Part shown: piece by piece, positions 30,597 through 42,848 of the stretch | Position numbering within the stretch: position 1 is the stretch's first letter | How the letters are laid out: the number at the start of each line of letters is the position of its first letter | Origin: Plantago major | Lineage: Eukaryota > Streptophyta > Magnoliopsida > Lamiales > Plantaginaceae | Assembly: GCA_026545765.1 (NCBI GenBank) | Contig: CM048839.1 | Location: 22,816,566 to 22,880,565 of the forward strand | Length of the DNA: 64,000 nucleotides | Direction of reading: 5' to 3' | Notes under the pieces: model-generated | What the model was told of the DNA's origin: nothing | Databases searched by the model: none | The model's input: only the letters and a program-made list of their open reading frames with translations | Translations under genes and position numbers: made by a program

Positions 30597-33500
30597 TTAA
30601 CATGGTTTCTCAGCTTCAACATAGTCTTCATAGTAATCTCCACAGTTTTTGCTTCTGTTTCTCCTTATGAACTTGTAGAATACATACTGAAGAATTATCT
30701 GTTATGACACATGTTAAGTCTATAACTCTAATTTTGAAGTTGGATATGCATATTAGAGAAATATAGAGATCAATATAATGGACTTCAACACATAGGAGTA
30801 GTGAGAAAAGGATACAAAAAGATCCAGTGCCACGCAGACTATTGCGTCCAGTAACCAAGGTAAGTTTCCTCGAATCGCCCTCCATTCCGTAGTTAACACA
30901 AGTATGCTGCAAATTCAGTTAAAATGTCAAATAAAAAACATGCATTTTGACATAACTTCATGTGACTCATGTATGTATGCATAATGCTACAAAAAATGAT
31001 GATGGCTATGTTTTCTTCATAGATAATATCAACCTTCCAACATATGTTGCATTGGCTACAAGGGCGAATACGAACATCAGTGGATTCAAACCCTGCACAA
31101 GAATGAACCTTAAGTTACAAACAAGTAGCAATCACCAATTCAGAATTTTGTATAGCAGATAAATCTATCATTAGTGTATCATTTTGCACATCTGATGCTA
31201 TGGATGTTTATAATTTAAGTATGATGTTTCATTTTGCGCGTTATATATGTTTAAATGCTAGTCTTGCAAGCCAAGCAGTTATAGACATGCAGATTAAGAT
31301 GCACACAATTATGAAACCAAAGATTCAGGTATCTAATCAAATTTGTTGACGTAAGGAGAAATATAAGCAATGGCGTACCTCCACGCTCCCTCTTTTGATC
31401 TGCAAGATTGTATAAAATTCATTGAAGACACATTTGGTTTTGGACTATTAAACATATTAAAGGAAACAAATTAAACATATTAAGGGGCTCATACTCACAT
31501 TCAACCAGATTTGTGGGAGTCTTCCACCCATGTAAATAGCTGCCATCACCCATCCCAAGCACTGTCCATATATGTTTTCTTGTAATTCTTGCTCCTATTC
31601 AAGAATGAATACAATTTAGTTTGCTTGGTTATACATGGTACTTTTCTTTCAAATTTAATTGCAAGAAATAGAGTTGGATCATGAACCTGAGCTGTAAAAG
31701 CCCAGCTGACATGGGCTAGGTTTGCTGTGGCTGTAACAAATGTTCCATATTTCACCTATACGTAAATTCTCTCTTACATTTTGGTAATGAAGTATGTTGT
31801 CATTATTAGTAAGGGAAAAAAACCATCAAAATTGTTGCTCTAACATTTCACTAACCGGGCGAGGAATGGGCCGAGGTTGACTAACAAGTTTCTCATTACA
31901 ACAGGGTGGAACATTAGTCGATTCCTCTGCTTCGTCTTCAGATGATGAGCCTGCATGCTGGCCAAATGAAGGAGGACCACTTTGGGCTTTCATATAGCAA
32001 TAAAATGGTGGAGTTGCACTCCCTGCCAATGATCTTGCTGACCTGACATACAATTCATAAATCCTCGGCATTTAAATTATAAAACTATCTCAAACATATG
32101 CATAGTACTTCTCATGAGGAACTTCAGTGGGAGCATGTATGACATTATGGACTTACATGAAATGGAAGTTCTTCTCATGAGGAACTTCAGTGGGAGCATT
32201 TATTTTAGGCCTTTTTAGGCCCCCTCCTTTTGATAGAAAGGCATGTGTTTCATCTCTGGCCTGCGACTCAAAATGAAACAGAACTCAGGTCTAACCAACA
32301 CTAGAACTAATCCAATACTAAATAGACTTCAGTTTTGAGTCTTTTGATGCTTAAACTTAAGAATCGCCATAGATGCACTTAAGAGAATAAGAACAGCACG
32401 CGGTACATACCCTGTATGGATTAGTCTTGGATGCATTCGTCCTTCCAGAGAAATGCATGTAATATAAGCATTGCAGAGCTAATATGATTGTAACAATCGT
32501 ATAGAGCTGCAACAATTAAATCACCAGAAGCTACTTACACCAGTACTTAAAGTGATATTATTTCTAGCTCTAAAAGTTTAAACTTGTAAAAAGGTTGAAA
32601 TTAATCCAGACATACTATTAATTTGCTAACAACTAACAAGACTCACCAGTGCAGTATAGAACTGGGTAGGTAGCTGCATCAAATCAATGAAAGGAGCTAT
32701 TGTTAGAGTGACCAATTAGAATACAAGATATACATCCATCCAATAGCATGTAATTATCTTATTGGTGTAGTTAGTTTTCATCTGGGCCCTGCTTTATACA
32801 TCCAACCAAACAGAACTGAAACTAGAGAACGGAACTGAACCATGGTCAATGGTCCGGAACCGTTGACCACGGAATCGAGGAATGATGGTCATGGTTTCGG
32901 TTCCAAAAAATTGGGATTTCAGAATGTCTGGAACCGCAGGTCAGACCTGAAATCGGCCTTTTCAAAACTGCATAGAACAGGAACCAGCAATCTGGAATTG
33001 TGTATAATCTTAAAAAGTATTGGAAGAATTTATGTAAATGAATAGATTTCACACATTTCTACAAGTTTGAGTTTTCTATTAGATCTAGGTATCAGAACAT
33101 TTGGCTCACGTCCAACATTGATTCAAATCTTCTCGGGAAGACAATTAATCCACCCATATTAAATTTCCACTCGAATGGACTCTCCGAAGAAGTTGAATCG
33201 GTCCGAGCACGAAAAATGAATTAGATTTCAAATATTTCTACAAGTTTTTTTTTGGTGTAAAACTTCTTTATAGGTTCTAGCTTTTCAGATGAGATGAAAT
33301 TATGGTACATCCAAAATGGTGGTACTGAGACAACCATAAGTTCTACTACTAGCTAGCAATTGGACATTAGTGTCCTTGCAGTGATTTATGGGAGCATATA
33401 ATGAAATGAAATTACCGTAGATGGTTCCAACATGCAGCCTATAAGATTGAACACATCACTGCATTAAACAAATAAACTTGTATTAAGTACTTATATATCA

Positions 33501-33781
33501 CCTTTGAGATAAGCTAATTGCTACTAAGTGATAAGCAAAAGAACTGACCCAATGATCCAGGTGGAGAGAAATGCTAATGACACCCCGGTGGAAGATTTGT
33601 TAGTGAAGTTGGTGATGATCTGTGGGATTTCTGCTACTGCCCAGCAAATTAAACTTGCTATTCCCAGACCAAACGAGATCTCACCTTTCAGCTCAACACT
33701 GCTGCTCAGATTATGTTTCATTAACCATTCTCTTACTAATCTAATTGTACCAGGATCTGTGTATTGTAATAAAGCTCTCAT
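30597..33781 (-). CDS. PQ-loop repeat membrane protein, probable vacuolar amino-acid transporter (12 exons)
   Basis: Exons (minus strand): 33549-33781, 33416-33458, 32647-32673, 32411-32506, 32157-32260, 31856-32042, 31687-31755, 31499-31594, 31379-31399, 31034-31092, 30816-30906, 30597-30698. All introns are GT-AG and the frame stays open for 375 codons to TAA. Two PQ-loop motifs are present: AEIPQIITNFTNKSSTGVS (PQ at 53-54) and GGRLPQIWLNIKRGSVEGL (PQ at 280-281). Between them are LEPSTLPTQFYTALLYT and a hydrophilic acidic loop from exon 6 (SSSEDEAEES). Seven membrane segments are expected. The family includes yeast Ypq and animal PQLC2 proteins, which export basic amino acids from vacuole or lysosome; plant members are assigned by similarity. 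Length matches plant relatives. It looks intact. Substrate and vacuolar location are inferred. Confidence 0.92.
32108..32199. repeat. 29-bp exact duplication at an exon-intron border
   Basis: CTTCTCATGAGGAACTTCAG and the next 9 bases occur at 32108-32136 (intron) and 32171-32199 (exon 5 of the PQ-loop gene), 63 bp apart. The intronic copy lies just past the GTAAGT donor, so part of the coding sequence was copied into the intron. Confidence 0.85.
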
Positions 33782-33904
33782 TTTGGTTCAACAACTGGGC
33801 AATTTGTTACTTACTATTTGGTATGGATACTAATCGTGATTAAGAATAAAACACTCTCTGAAAAGCTTGTATTGTATGCGGAGAATTGTGAATGAAAATA
33901 GGAC

Positions 33905-33917
33905 CATATTTATAAAT
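33905..33917 (-). promoter_or_regulatory. Probable TATA box of the PQ-loop gene
   Basis: On the minus strand ATTTATAAATATG lies about 125 bp upstream of the start codon, consistent with a 5' leader of roughly 90-100 nt. Positional inference only. Confidence 0.45.
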
Positions 33918-35054
33918 GGAGTAGCGCGTGTGTATACGCACATTGTTGCTGGTTTAATTAACTCACCTACTTCTTTTTTTATCTTCATTTTACAATACTT
34001 CACAAGTTATCTACCATGAATATTCTCAATAAAACATGAATATTCTCAACAAGAACAAAAGGGGGAAAAGTAAACTTAGGAACTTATTCAATACCATACA
34101 GTAAAATCTACACTTATTATAGCGCTACACCTGTCTCCTTGCGTAAAACCAGTGTCACAAATAACTTATGAATAATTTTCGAGATCGAGATTGAACACAA
34201 ATTACTCTTAAATTATATTCAACAAATATTTAATATAAAAGTTATATTATGAAAGACATTTCAGGAACTTTTAGAATATAATTTTATTAAATATTTTTCT
34301 GATATAATTAACGATTAACTTATAGACAAATTAAGTTTAATTACAAATTACTGAAAAGTCGAATGTGACATTTGTATTTGGAAGGGTACTATTTATAGTC
34401 TATATAGACATGGTGTGGCATAGTTTCTTCAATGCTAGGGGCGTGTGTGTATACACTAGGGTTTGTTAGACAATGATGGGTCCCACTGCTACAGTGAGAG
34501 TGAGAGGGTGAGATCACCGGGAGTAAGACCATGGTCGAATTTTCCACACACTAGATACCGACGCGTGGGGTTCATCATAGATGACAATTACGCGAATCAT
34601 TTGATTTTGTGTTTGATTAGTGAGTGAATTTCTCTTTCCCGTAGCATATAATTGACAGGCAGAGATGTTGGTATGATATGTCATATGCCCAGCGTCCCTC
34701 CGAACAATTTCTAACTGTATAGTGTACATTTAATTTGCAAGTCTAGAATATTTTTTGGACACAATATATCGACTCGATCCAAATATGAAATCCAATCCAC
34801 CCAATACCATATAGGATACCCCAGTTGCAAAAAGTATATCCAAATGCATCTAGTTTTATATGCGGATATCTTCTTCACCCAATTACATTTGATCGTCCTT
34901 GCAAGTCGTACATTGATTGCAAGATAAAAATAAAAAGTTAATTAGTGATGGACAAAACTCACTTTAATTGTTCAATTTGGCGACTTGCATCATGTTAAAA
35001 CGGAAAATGCCTTCTCATGTATTCAAAAGGGTTATGAATATAATATCTGATTAA
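33918..35054. other. Intergenic DNA with one copy of a dispersed repeat
   Basis: 34461-34545 (GTTTGTTAGACA... to ...TCGAATTTTCC) matches 60393-60470. Otherwise AT-rich, with no supported gene. Confidence 0.6.
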
Positions 35055-35183
35055 GTATCAGTTCTCTTCAACTGAAAACTCATTCAGTTCAGTTCTGCTT
35101 ATTTATATTTTATACTACAATTCAGTTCAGTTCAGTTCAATTCAATCCAGTTCAAAAAATTACATTTGAAAAGAACAGAGTTT
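35055..35183. mobile_element. Tourist-like MITE, degenerate
   Basis: Starts near CAGTTCTCTTCAACTGAAAA, contains CAGTTCAGTTCAG repeats, and ends GAAAAGAACAGAGTTTAAG, the complement of the family start. TTAA and TTTAA flank it. Same family as 42091-42217. Confidence 0.65.
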
Positions 35184-35746
35184 AAGTTGGTAAAAGTAAT
35201 TAATTCAACTATAGTCTCTCTTAATTTGTTTCGCCCATTATTCGTCGCGTCCATGAGATAATTATGACAGGAAATACTAAGATTGGAACCTGCGACACTT
35301 GTACAGGTATTGGTGTCACATTACCTGGTGACATTGAAATATTAACGATCGTGAAGTAATCTTGATATTATCCATAATTAAGTTGATCTCAATCTATCAA
35401 TTCACATTATTCTATCGGAAAATTCTGACATACACCAGTATTGCAGATCATATGGAAGATTTAGGCATTGCAATATTTTCTACATATAAGATTAATTGAG
35501 TGAATTAATGTAGCCCCCTGATAATGTTGGTAATAACACTATGGTCCCTCTCATTTAAACAATAACATTTCAATTCAAAATTTGTTGCCAAATATATATT
35601 GTGGTAATTTAATCTGAATTTCACGTTAAAAAAAGAAAAGTTCGAACCCTTGAACGTTGATAACTATTTAAATTTTTACATCATTTAAAACTCCTACATG
35701 GTAAAGAAAATAAAACAAATATATGGAACTTAGGATTTGATACTAA
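35184..35746. other. AT-rich intergenic DNA
   Basis: No gene or repeat that I can support. Confidence 0.5.
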
Positions 35747-36028
35747 GGCTCTGTTTAGCAAAACTAGCCGATAAGGTAGCTGGTAGCTGATAATTTAGTT
35801 GATTTTTATAAAAGTGTTTGATAAATAAATTAGTTAATAAACTAGCTGATGTGGTATGTAAAAACATATCAGGTAGCTTATTTTTCTTATAAGCTTCGTG
35901 GACAAGCTTATCAAATCAGCTAGTTTATCAGCTACCAGCTAGGCGTTAAGCTTTAACGTAACGGCTTATTACGAAAATAAGTTCATCGAAGTGATAAACT
36001 AACTGATAAGCTTGTGCTAAAGAGACCC
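35747..36028. mobile_element. MITE, 282 bp, GGCTCTGTTTAGCA family
   Basis: The left end GGCTCTGTTTAGCAAAACTA matches the complement of the right end, GGGTCTCTTTAGCACAAGCT, with several differences. The interior is self-complementary (AGCTAG, AGCTTATC motifs). No clean target-site duplication is visible (TAA left, AAA right). A truncated copy sits at 13432-13600. Confidence 0.75.
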
Positions 36029-36253
36029 AAATTGTAATAACATATTTCAAAATTTTATTTTTAAAAAAAAAGGTATATTTAGCTAAAAGGAAAATTTTGT
36101 GTTGCCCCCTCTAATACAAATACTGGTTGCATATGAAATGTAAGGAGAAAATAATATGCGTTGTTAATTGAGCAGGTGAAATGACGCCATTATATGTTCG
36201 GATTATGACAACATATGTCAACATTAATTCATGCAACGTGGCGGTACCAAATA

Positions 36254-36350
36254 AGGCTCTGTTCTCTTCAACTGCAATTTTCTGAATCGAATCAGTAAGA
36301 TAAAATATAACCAGCAGAATCGAATCGAATGGAACTAAAATCGAATCGAA
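36254..36350. mobile_element. Tourist-like MITE fragment
   Basis: GGCTCTGTTCTCTTCAACTG preceded by ATAA, followed by ATCGAATCGAATGG repeats. No matching right end is seen, so it is truncated. The stretch from here to 36650 holds nothing else I can support. Confidence 0.55.
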
Positions 36351-36650
36351 TGAAGCCAAATGAGTAATTGAAACTAACACATCAAACCCAAACCGGTACG
36401 GAAATCTAATTCGGCCTGTCTAGAAATATATAAATTAGTATTTATTTTATAAATTAAATCAATGCAAACAACTCGTATTACTTGGTCAAATGGTTACATA
36501 GGTGTAGATTATGAAGATGGTTAGCACTGAAGTTGAGTGGCTTGGCTGAGTTGTATGTTTAGATATATCCTACATGAAGTTGAGTGGCATGTTTCTAAGA
36601 GAACTACATGATATATTCTTAATCAGGCTTAATTCAGTTTATATGATTAC

Positions 36651-36818
36651 TGAAAGAATGTTTTCTGTAAAATATTTCATTAATCACAATGTGGTATAAA
36701 TACATGCTACAATATAGAGAGTTCTATACTAAGTATAATTTAACTAAGTTAGTCTAATTCTACTATAACTCTAATTCTAGATTCCTAAATATAGTAAACT
36801 AATATTTACAATCTATCA
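36651..36818 (-). repeat. 3' LTR of copia element 2
   Basis: 168 bp, differing from the 5' LTR by only a handful of substitutions. Confidence 0.95.
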
Positions 36819-37301
36819 CACCCCCGCAGTCGAAACGGGAGGAAGTCGAACACTTAGACTGGATCTAAAATCTTCGAATAACACACGAGGCAAGCCTTTT
36901 GTAAATATATCAGCAATCTGATATCTGGAAGGAACATGCAAGACTCTAACTTGTCCACGTGCACATTGCTCACGAACAAAATGAATGTCCATCTCTATAT
37001 GCTTGGTTCGTTGATGTTGTACAGGATTTCCAGAAAGATATATAGCACTAACATTATCACAGTAGACAATGGTAGCCTTGGAGAGGGGATGATGAAGCTC
37101 AAGTAGCAAATTGCGAATTCAAAGACGACTGGAAACAACATTAGCCACACCACGATATTCTGCCTCAGCACTGGATCGAGACATGGTTGGTTGTCGTTTC
37201 GAGGACCAAGAGATAAGGTTGTCACCAAGATAGACACAATACCCAGATGTCGAACGGCGAGTATCAGGACAACCACCCCAATCTGCATCAGTGTATGACA
37301 T
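36816..37301 (-). pseudogene. RNase H region of copia element 2
   Basis: Two ORFs in different frames. The first (37119-37301) reads SYTDADWGGCPDTRRSTSGY and SSAEAEYRGVANV with the catalytic acidic residues. The second (36816-37109) reads VYCDNVSAIYLSGNPVQHQR, HIEMDIHFVRE and QIADIFTKGL. A frameshift or stop near 37110 separates them. Confidence 0.88.
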
Positions 37302-37462
37302 GAGTGTAGAACACGAAGACGGATATAGGTGTAGGCCGAAATCAAGTGTCCCTTGTAGTTACCGAATGATGTGTTTCAACGCATTCATGTGAACATCCTT
37401 GGGGTCATGCATATGTAGACAAACCTGCTGAACGGCATAGGAAATATCTGGGCGAGTAAAAG

Positions 37463-38311
37463 TCAAGTACTGTAGAGCTCCAGCAAGACTTCGATAATGA
37501 GTCGGATCCGCAAAGGGAGCCAGGATGCGCCGACCTTAGCGTTAGTGTCGACAGGCGTAGATGATTTACAGGAAGACATACCAGCTCGATCAATAATGTC
37601 TGCTGCATACTTACGCTGAGAGAGAAACAGACCAGATGCATTCCTAGTAACTGCAATACCAAGGAAGTAATTCAACGGACCGAGATCCTTCATAGAAAAT
37701 TCAGAAGCCAGCATAGACATGGTCGATTGGCGAAGAGTACTAGAAGAGGCAGTAAGAATAATATCATCTACATAAAGTAAGATATATGCCATATCCGACC
37801 CTTTCCTGTATATAAACAATGATGTATCGGATTTGCTGTTGACAAAACCCATAGAAGAGACATAATCCGCAAATCGTTTGTACCAAGCTCGTGGTGCTTG
37901 CTTCAGTCCATAGAGGGACTTGCGCAGAAGGCAGACATGATTAGGTCGAGATTTATCTCGAAAACCCACCGGTTGATGCATATAAACTGTTTCCCGAAGC
38001 TCTCCATGGAGAAATGCATTTTTCACATCAAGCTGATGAATGTGCCATGCCTTGGATAATGCAAGACTAAGAACTGTGCGAATAGTAGCTGGTTTGACCA
38101 CCGGACTAAATGTCTCACCACAATCAATTCCAACCTGCTGTGTTTTGCCATCACCTACAAGTCGAGCCTTATGCCTCTCAAAAGCACCATTAGATTTCAC
38201 CTTATGAGCAAAAATCCACATAGAACGAATAATATTAACATTCGGTGGACGAGGTACTAAGTCCCACGTCTTATTCTTAATAAGAGCATCATATTCATCT
38301 TCCATTGCCAA
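37463..38311 (-). pseudogene. Reverse transcriptase (RVT_2) of copia element 2
   Basis: Nearly complete RVT_2 domain: WDLVPRPPNVNIIRSMWIF, GETFSPVVKPATIRTVLSLA, QLDVKNAFLHGEL (93-105), SLYGLKQAPRAWY (132-144) and the catalytic YVDD at residues 180-183, then DLGPLNYFLGI. It is the best-preserved ORF of the element. The end is shifted out of frame after VDTNAKV. Confidence 0.92.
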
Positions 38312-38734
38312 TTTTCAATTCGGGTCATTTAGTGCATGTATGGGATTACGAGGAAGTGGTGATTTTGAAACCGAAGTATGCAAATTCATAGGAATATATG
38401 GTTTAAAAATACCGCGTTGACTTCGAGTAACCATACGGGAGGGACTAGGAATATGGCGAGGTGGAGGAGAAGGACTTGAGTAGGTCAAGGAAATAGGTGA
38501 GGTCAGACGGGGAAGATGGGCGGGAGAATGGTCCAGTTCGAACGGACAGTGGAAGGTCGAGCGAAATGATGGGCTCGAGGAATATCCATGGCCAGAATTC
38601 ACATGCAATGGCCAGAGTGGGTAGCCCAAGATGTAATCTGGACCATGCGGGTTCCGGGGAGTGATGGGTCATTGCCTAGTGATGAGCCAAATTGCAACAG
38701 CGTGGTAGTGGTTCAGCCAACGGGTCGATTCGAG

Positions 38735-39139
38735 TTAGTCAGTATCCAATGGAACAAATTGAATCGATGGAGTGTGAGGTGTGGATGCAAACGGAAAATT
38801 ATTTTCATCAAAGATAACATGACGGAAGATAATAATTTTCTTGGTAGATAGATCATAACACTTATACCCTCTATGATTCGAAGGATATCTTAAAAATACA
38901 CAAGGTGTAGACCGGGGGTGTAATTTATGGATAGTGGTAGAAGGATAGAGAGGAAAACAAAGACATCCAAAAACTCGGAGATGAGAGTAGGATGGTTTCC
39001 GGTGGTATAAGAATTGAACAGGAGATGCATGATCTATGAGTTTGCTGGGTAAGATATTTAACAGATAGGTAGACATATCCAAAGCATGATGCCAAAAAGA
39101 CAAAGGTAAAGCAAAAGGGTCTGACCATATTATCGACAA
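38735..39139 (-). pseudogene. Integrase C-terminal region of copia element 2
   Basis: Contains LLNILPSKLIDHASPVQFLY, SHLRVFGCLCFPLYP and HVIFDENNFPF, conserved after the integrase core. The frame is broken between this ORF and the integrase core at 39140-39260. A Ser/Pro-rich linker ORF (38315-38629) joins it to reverse transcriptase. Confidence 0.85.
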
Positions 39140-39241
39140 GGCGAATTTTACGCTCGCTTTGCCATTACGTGAAGAAGTGTGAGGGCAAGAAAACGGAAAG
39201 ACATACCATTAGTTTGACAAGAGGCATGGAATCGAGAGTTA

Positions 39242-40273
39242 TCATATTCTCCCCATTATCACATTGGAGGGTTTTGATAGATGATCGAATTGTGTTTGAA
39301 TATGATTGCATGATAACAAGAATTTGTCAAACGACGATTTCTTTGCAAGGGGAAAGGTCCATAAAAAATTCGAGTAATCATCTAGAAACAGAATATAATA
39401 ACGATGACCCAATGAACTCAAAACAGGAGATGTCCATAAATCACTATGAATAATATCAAACGGAAACATGGTTTGAGACAAAGAAGAATCAAATGGTAAC
39501 TTAATCTGTTTACCATAAATGCAAGAACGACAAATACTGAAAGTATGTGGTTTAGCACTAACAATATCTTTGTCTACCCTAAGAGAATTAAAAACAGACT
39601 GTCCCGGATGTCCTAAACGAGCATGCCAAGTAGCAGAAGAAAGGGCTGCAAAAGCGGATGGAATGGTCGGTATATGTGAGGTGTGGATTGGATAAAGGTC
39701 CCCAAGACTATTACATCTCATGATTGCCCTCCCCGTCTTGAAATCCTTCACAGAAAACCCATATGGATCAAACTCAACATACACAGAATTATCGGTAGTA
39801 AATTTGCGCACAGAGATTAGATTTTTAATGAGTTTAGGAGCATGCAAAACATTATGTAAGGATAACGTTGGGTGAGGGGAAGGTAAAGTAGTATGACCAT
39901 GACCACGAATAGGAATATATTGACCATTGCCCACAATTATATTATGATGATTGCTCAAATTAGAATAAGACGAGAGAGTACCGTTTGATGAGGACATGTG
40001 AGATGTAGCACCCGAAACCATATACCAGGTTGGATCCGGATTCAATGTCATGGTGTGCATCGCAGAGGAAATATCCGTCGGAGCATATGGCGCGGGAGAT
40101 GGCGCGGTCATATATGCTTGTGGCGTCAAAGTAGCAGTCAGGCCGGAGCCTTCATGGCACCTTGCCGTCAGTGCCGGGCGGTGTCGTAGGATAGGGGTGG
40201 AGGCGGTGCCATTGGCACCCACCGCCAAATACCATATATTGTCCCGCTGGTGCCGACTGGTGCTTGGAGCCAT
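39242..40273 (-). pseudogene. Protease, pre-integrase and integrase N-terminal part of copia element 2
   Basis: The retropepsin motif reads WYMVSGATSHMS. The residue before SGAT (86) is Val, where the family has the catalytic Asp. Pre-integrase (ATWHARLGHPG, CRSCIYGK) and the first part of rve (IIHSDLW, FLDDYSN) follow. The frame is lost where the second DDE motif should appear, near 39260. Confidence 0.9.
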
Positions 40274-40332
40274 GGCGCCGCTGCAGTTCTTCTTTGCATG
40301 CCGATGCGTGTTTGTTGCGTGCCATGGCGCTG

Positions 40333-41113
40333 CTAGGGCGTGCCGCGCTTGTTGCCTTTGCGCTTATTGCGCTTATGTCCTGCATTCACATTATTAGATG
40401 GAACCGAATCAGTACTAGAAACCATAGCTGAATTAGAGTGATGAGATCCCATAACACCTAATTCCCATTCCTCAAGACATAAAGAAGAACGAGCTTCTGA
40501 GAAGGAAGGAAGAGGCTTGGTATGACGGATTTGTGTTCCCACGCCTTTATACGCATCAGAAAGACCCGATACGAGTTGCAAAACCAATCTCGTGTCAGCA
40601 ACAGAAGCACCAACATTCTTCAATTGATCAGCAAGACTTTTGAGGCGTTGACAATAAGCAGAAACATTAGGAAAATCCTCGAGACGCGTAGACGAAAATT
40701 CTTGCTCAAGAAGAACAGCCCGTGAAGTTTCATGATCCTGGAAAATATCTTTGAGACGATTCCAAGCTTCCATAGCTGTAGCATCCGGTTCAAGAATAGT
40801 GCACAACAAATCATGTGAGATTGTTGAATAAATCCATTGAAGAACAGTAGCATCAATGGTTGACCAAAGTCCTTTGTCCACATCTATTTTAGGAGCGTAA
40901 GTCGGGCTAACTCGATCCTTCGGGGAGCAGGAGCGATGATATGGTCTGAGAACACGTGCGCGAGCATGTATTTTAAACACCACCCACATCCCATATTGGG
41001 AATTCTCCATTCGGGATGATGACAGAAACATGATTCCTGATGTTGGAGACGGCGAGTGCGGAGTGAAACGCCGGTTTGGAGGAGGAAGAAGTTGCTTTTT
41101 CCGAATCAGACAT
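40333..41113 (-). pseudogene. Gag of copia element 2, frameshifted
   Basis: The natural start is ATG at 41113 (MSDSEKATSSSS). That frame ends near 40980, where the longer ORF (40333-41031) takes over and carries DATVLQWIYSTISHDLLCTI, AWNRLKDIF and SSTRLEDFPNVSAYCQRLK of the capsid domain. One frameshift around 40975-40990 explains both. The C-terminus is basic. Confidence 0.85.
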
Positions 41114-41207
41114 GGTCGATAATCAGGAAGAAGGCTTTATGTTCGATTTGGCGTGAGGCTCTAATCGAATGTATGAAGCTATAGATTGCGTGAGGCAAAC
41201 CAAGCTT

Positions 41208-41232
41208 TATATATATATATATATATATATAT
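41208..41232. repeat. TA microsatellite
   Basis: About 12 TA units in the untranslated leader of copia element 2. Confidence 0.95.
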
Positions 41233-41391
41233 CGATTTGGCAGGAAGCTCAAAGTCGAATATGGAGGGCATTTTGCAGGAAGCAAACAGCAGGAGATCGA
41301 AGAAGGAAATCGCCGGATGGAGGGGCGAGATCGATGGCAGCGGAGAAGAAGATGGATTAGCGTGGTTTGTGGAGAACCAAACTTGATACCA

Positions 41392-41559
41392 TGAAAGAAT
41401 GTTTTCTGTAAAATATTTCATTAACCACAATGTGGTATAAATACATGCTACAATATAAAGAGTTCTATACTAAGTATAATTTAACTAGGTTAGTCTAATT
41501 CTACTATAACTCTAATTCTAGATTCTTAAATATAGTAAACTAATATTTACAATCTATCA
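41392..41559 (-). repeat. 5' LTR of copia element 2
   Basis: 168 bp; adjoins the primer-binding site at 41382-41391. Confidence 0.95.
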
Positions 41560-42090
41560 ATGACAATATGACTAGATTCAATGTATCGACAATCATCATA
41601 TATCATGATCTATGTAACTATGTTAGATATGATAGTTGTGCTCAGAGAGAAAGGAAAATGGAACATTATAATGGGAAGGAAAAAAAAAAAGTAAGTTTGT
41701 ATTTTCACCAAAAATATGTCTAGATACATTGTACAATCAATATATTCCCATAACAAGACCCTTGTTTTTGTGTTTTTGTATGTTTAGATCACATAATTCT
41801 ACCCCTGCTCTGGACATTTGTTATCCCATCTGACATATCTACGTACAAGTAATGATTAATGGATTGAATCCTACCATCAATATCTTCATTCCCAATCGTA
41901 TGAAATACAGGACTAAGAAGTCAAGTGCAGATTATGCGTAGGCTTCACAACGTCCTCTTCTTGTTTCTTTTAAAATTCAACATCGTGTTTGTATATACAA
42001 ATTATAGTTATTGATGAACCAACTTTAAGAAATGTAGAACGAGTTGGTGCAATCACAAATATGGATCATATTCGCAAATGAACGAACTAA
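41560..42090. other. AT-rich intergenic DNA
   Basis: No gene visible. A segment AAGAAGTCAAGTGCAGATTA (about 41911) recurs at 42219 just right of the MITE at 42091-42217, followed in both places by TGCGTAGGCTTCACA. Confidence 0.55.
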
Positions 42091-42217
42091 GGCTCTGTTA
42101 TTTTCAACTTAAAACTCATTCAGTTCAGTTTAGTTACATTTATATATTTTATACTGATTGATTCGATTAATTCAATTCATTCGAGAAAATAAAATTGCAG
42201 TTGAAGAGAACAGAGCC
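42091..42217. mobile_element. Tourist-like MITE, 127 bp, complete
   Basis: The left end GGCTCTGTTATTTTCAACT matches the complement of the right end, GGCTCTGTTCTCTTCAACT, with few differences. TAA flanks both sides (42088-42090 and 42218-42220), the 3-bp target typical of PIF/Harbinger-type Tourist MITEs. This is the best-preserved copy of the family in the window. Confidence 0.85.
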
Positions 42218-42848
42218 TAAGAAGTCAAGTGCAGATTATGCGTAGGCTTCACATCGTACCACTCTTCGCAATCAAATGCAATATACTGTTGCAAAATTTG
42301 AAAGGAAAAACAAATCAACACATAATGACCCGACCATTAATCAATCGAGCACCGACTCTTTAGGTCGGCGGGGTTACTGTTGGACTGCTCTCCAGGTAAT
42401 ATGCTGGCCCCCGCTTTACCAACATATGTCATTTCTCGCACACTTTGTCCTTACTCGTGCGCGCACAAGGAAACTTGTCATTAGATCACCTATCATAAGA
42501 TTGCTGAAATTAAAGGTGCACATTTTCTAACGTTCTCAACTTATTTAAGCTCTCTTGGAATTTTGGGGCGTTACGATCTGTATATCTACGTGACGCAAAA
42601 TCTAAGGTAAGCATTGCAAAATTTGCAACATGACACATGATGAGTTTTAAGGGAAAATTTTAGTTAAATACCCTTTGGCATCAAATATTATAAAAAAAAG
42701 ATCCAACATGAGTTTATATAGTATTGTAAATCAGAGAACACTGAGTTAATATAATATCAGAGCTTATGAGTTAATAAAGCATTAGCCAGAACTCGTAATG
42801 ATCTGTCAATTAAAATTTTAGAGGGGTATCGGTTTGTGAAAAAACCAA

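Larger units (their letters stand above)
36651..41559 (-). mobile_element. Ty1/copia LTR retrotransposon 2, 4.9 kb, short LTRs, inactive
   Basis: Oriented on the minus strand. Both LTRs are 168 bp (36651-36818 and 41392-41559), start TGAAAGAATG and end ATCTATCA. Flanks are ATTAC and ATGAC, an imperfect target-site duplication. The primer site TGGTATCAAG (41382-41391, minus) matches initiator-Met tRNA use and a G-rich tract (36819-36830) precedes the 3' LTR. Gag, protease, integrase, reverse transcriptase and RNase H occur in copia order but in several frames. Confidence 0.95.
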
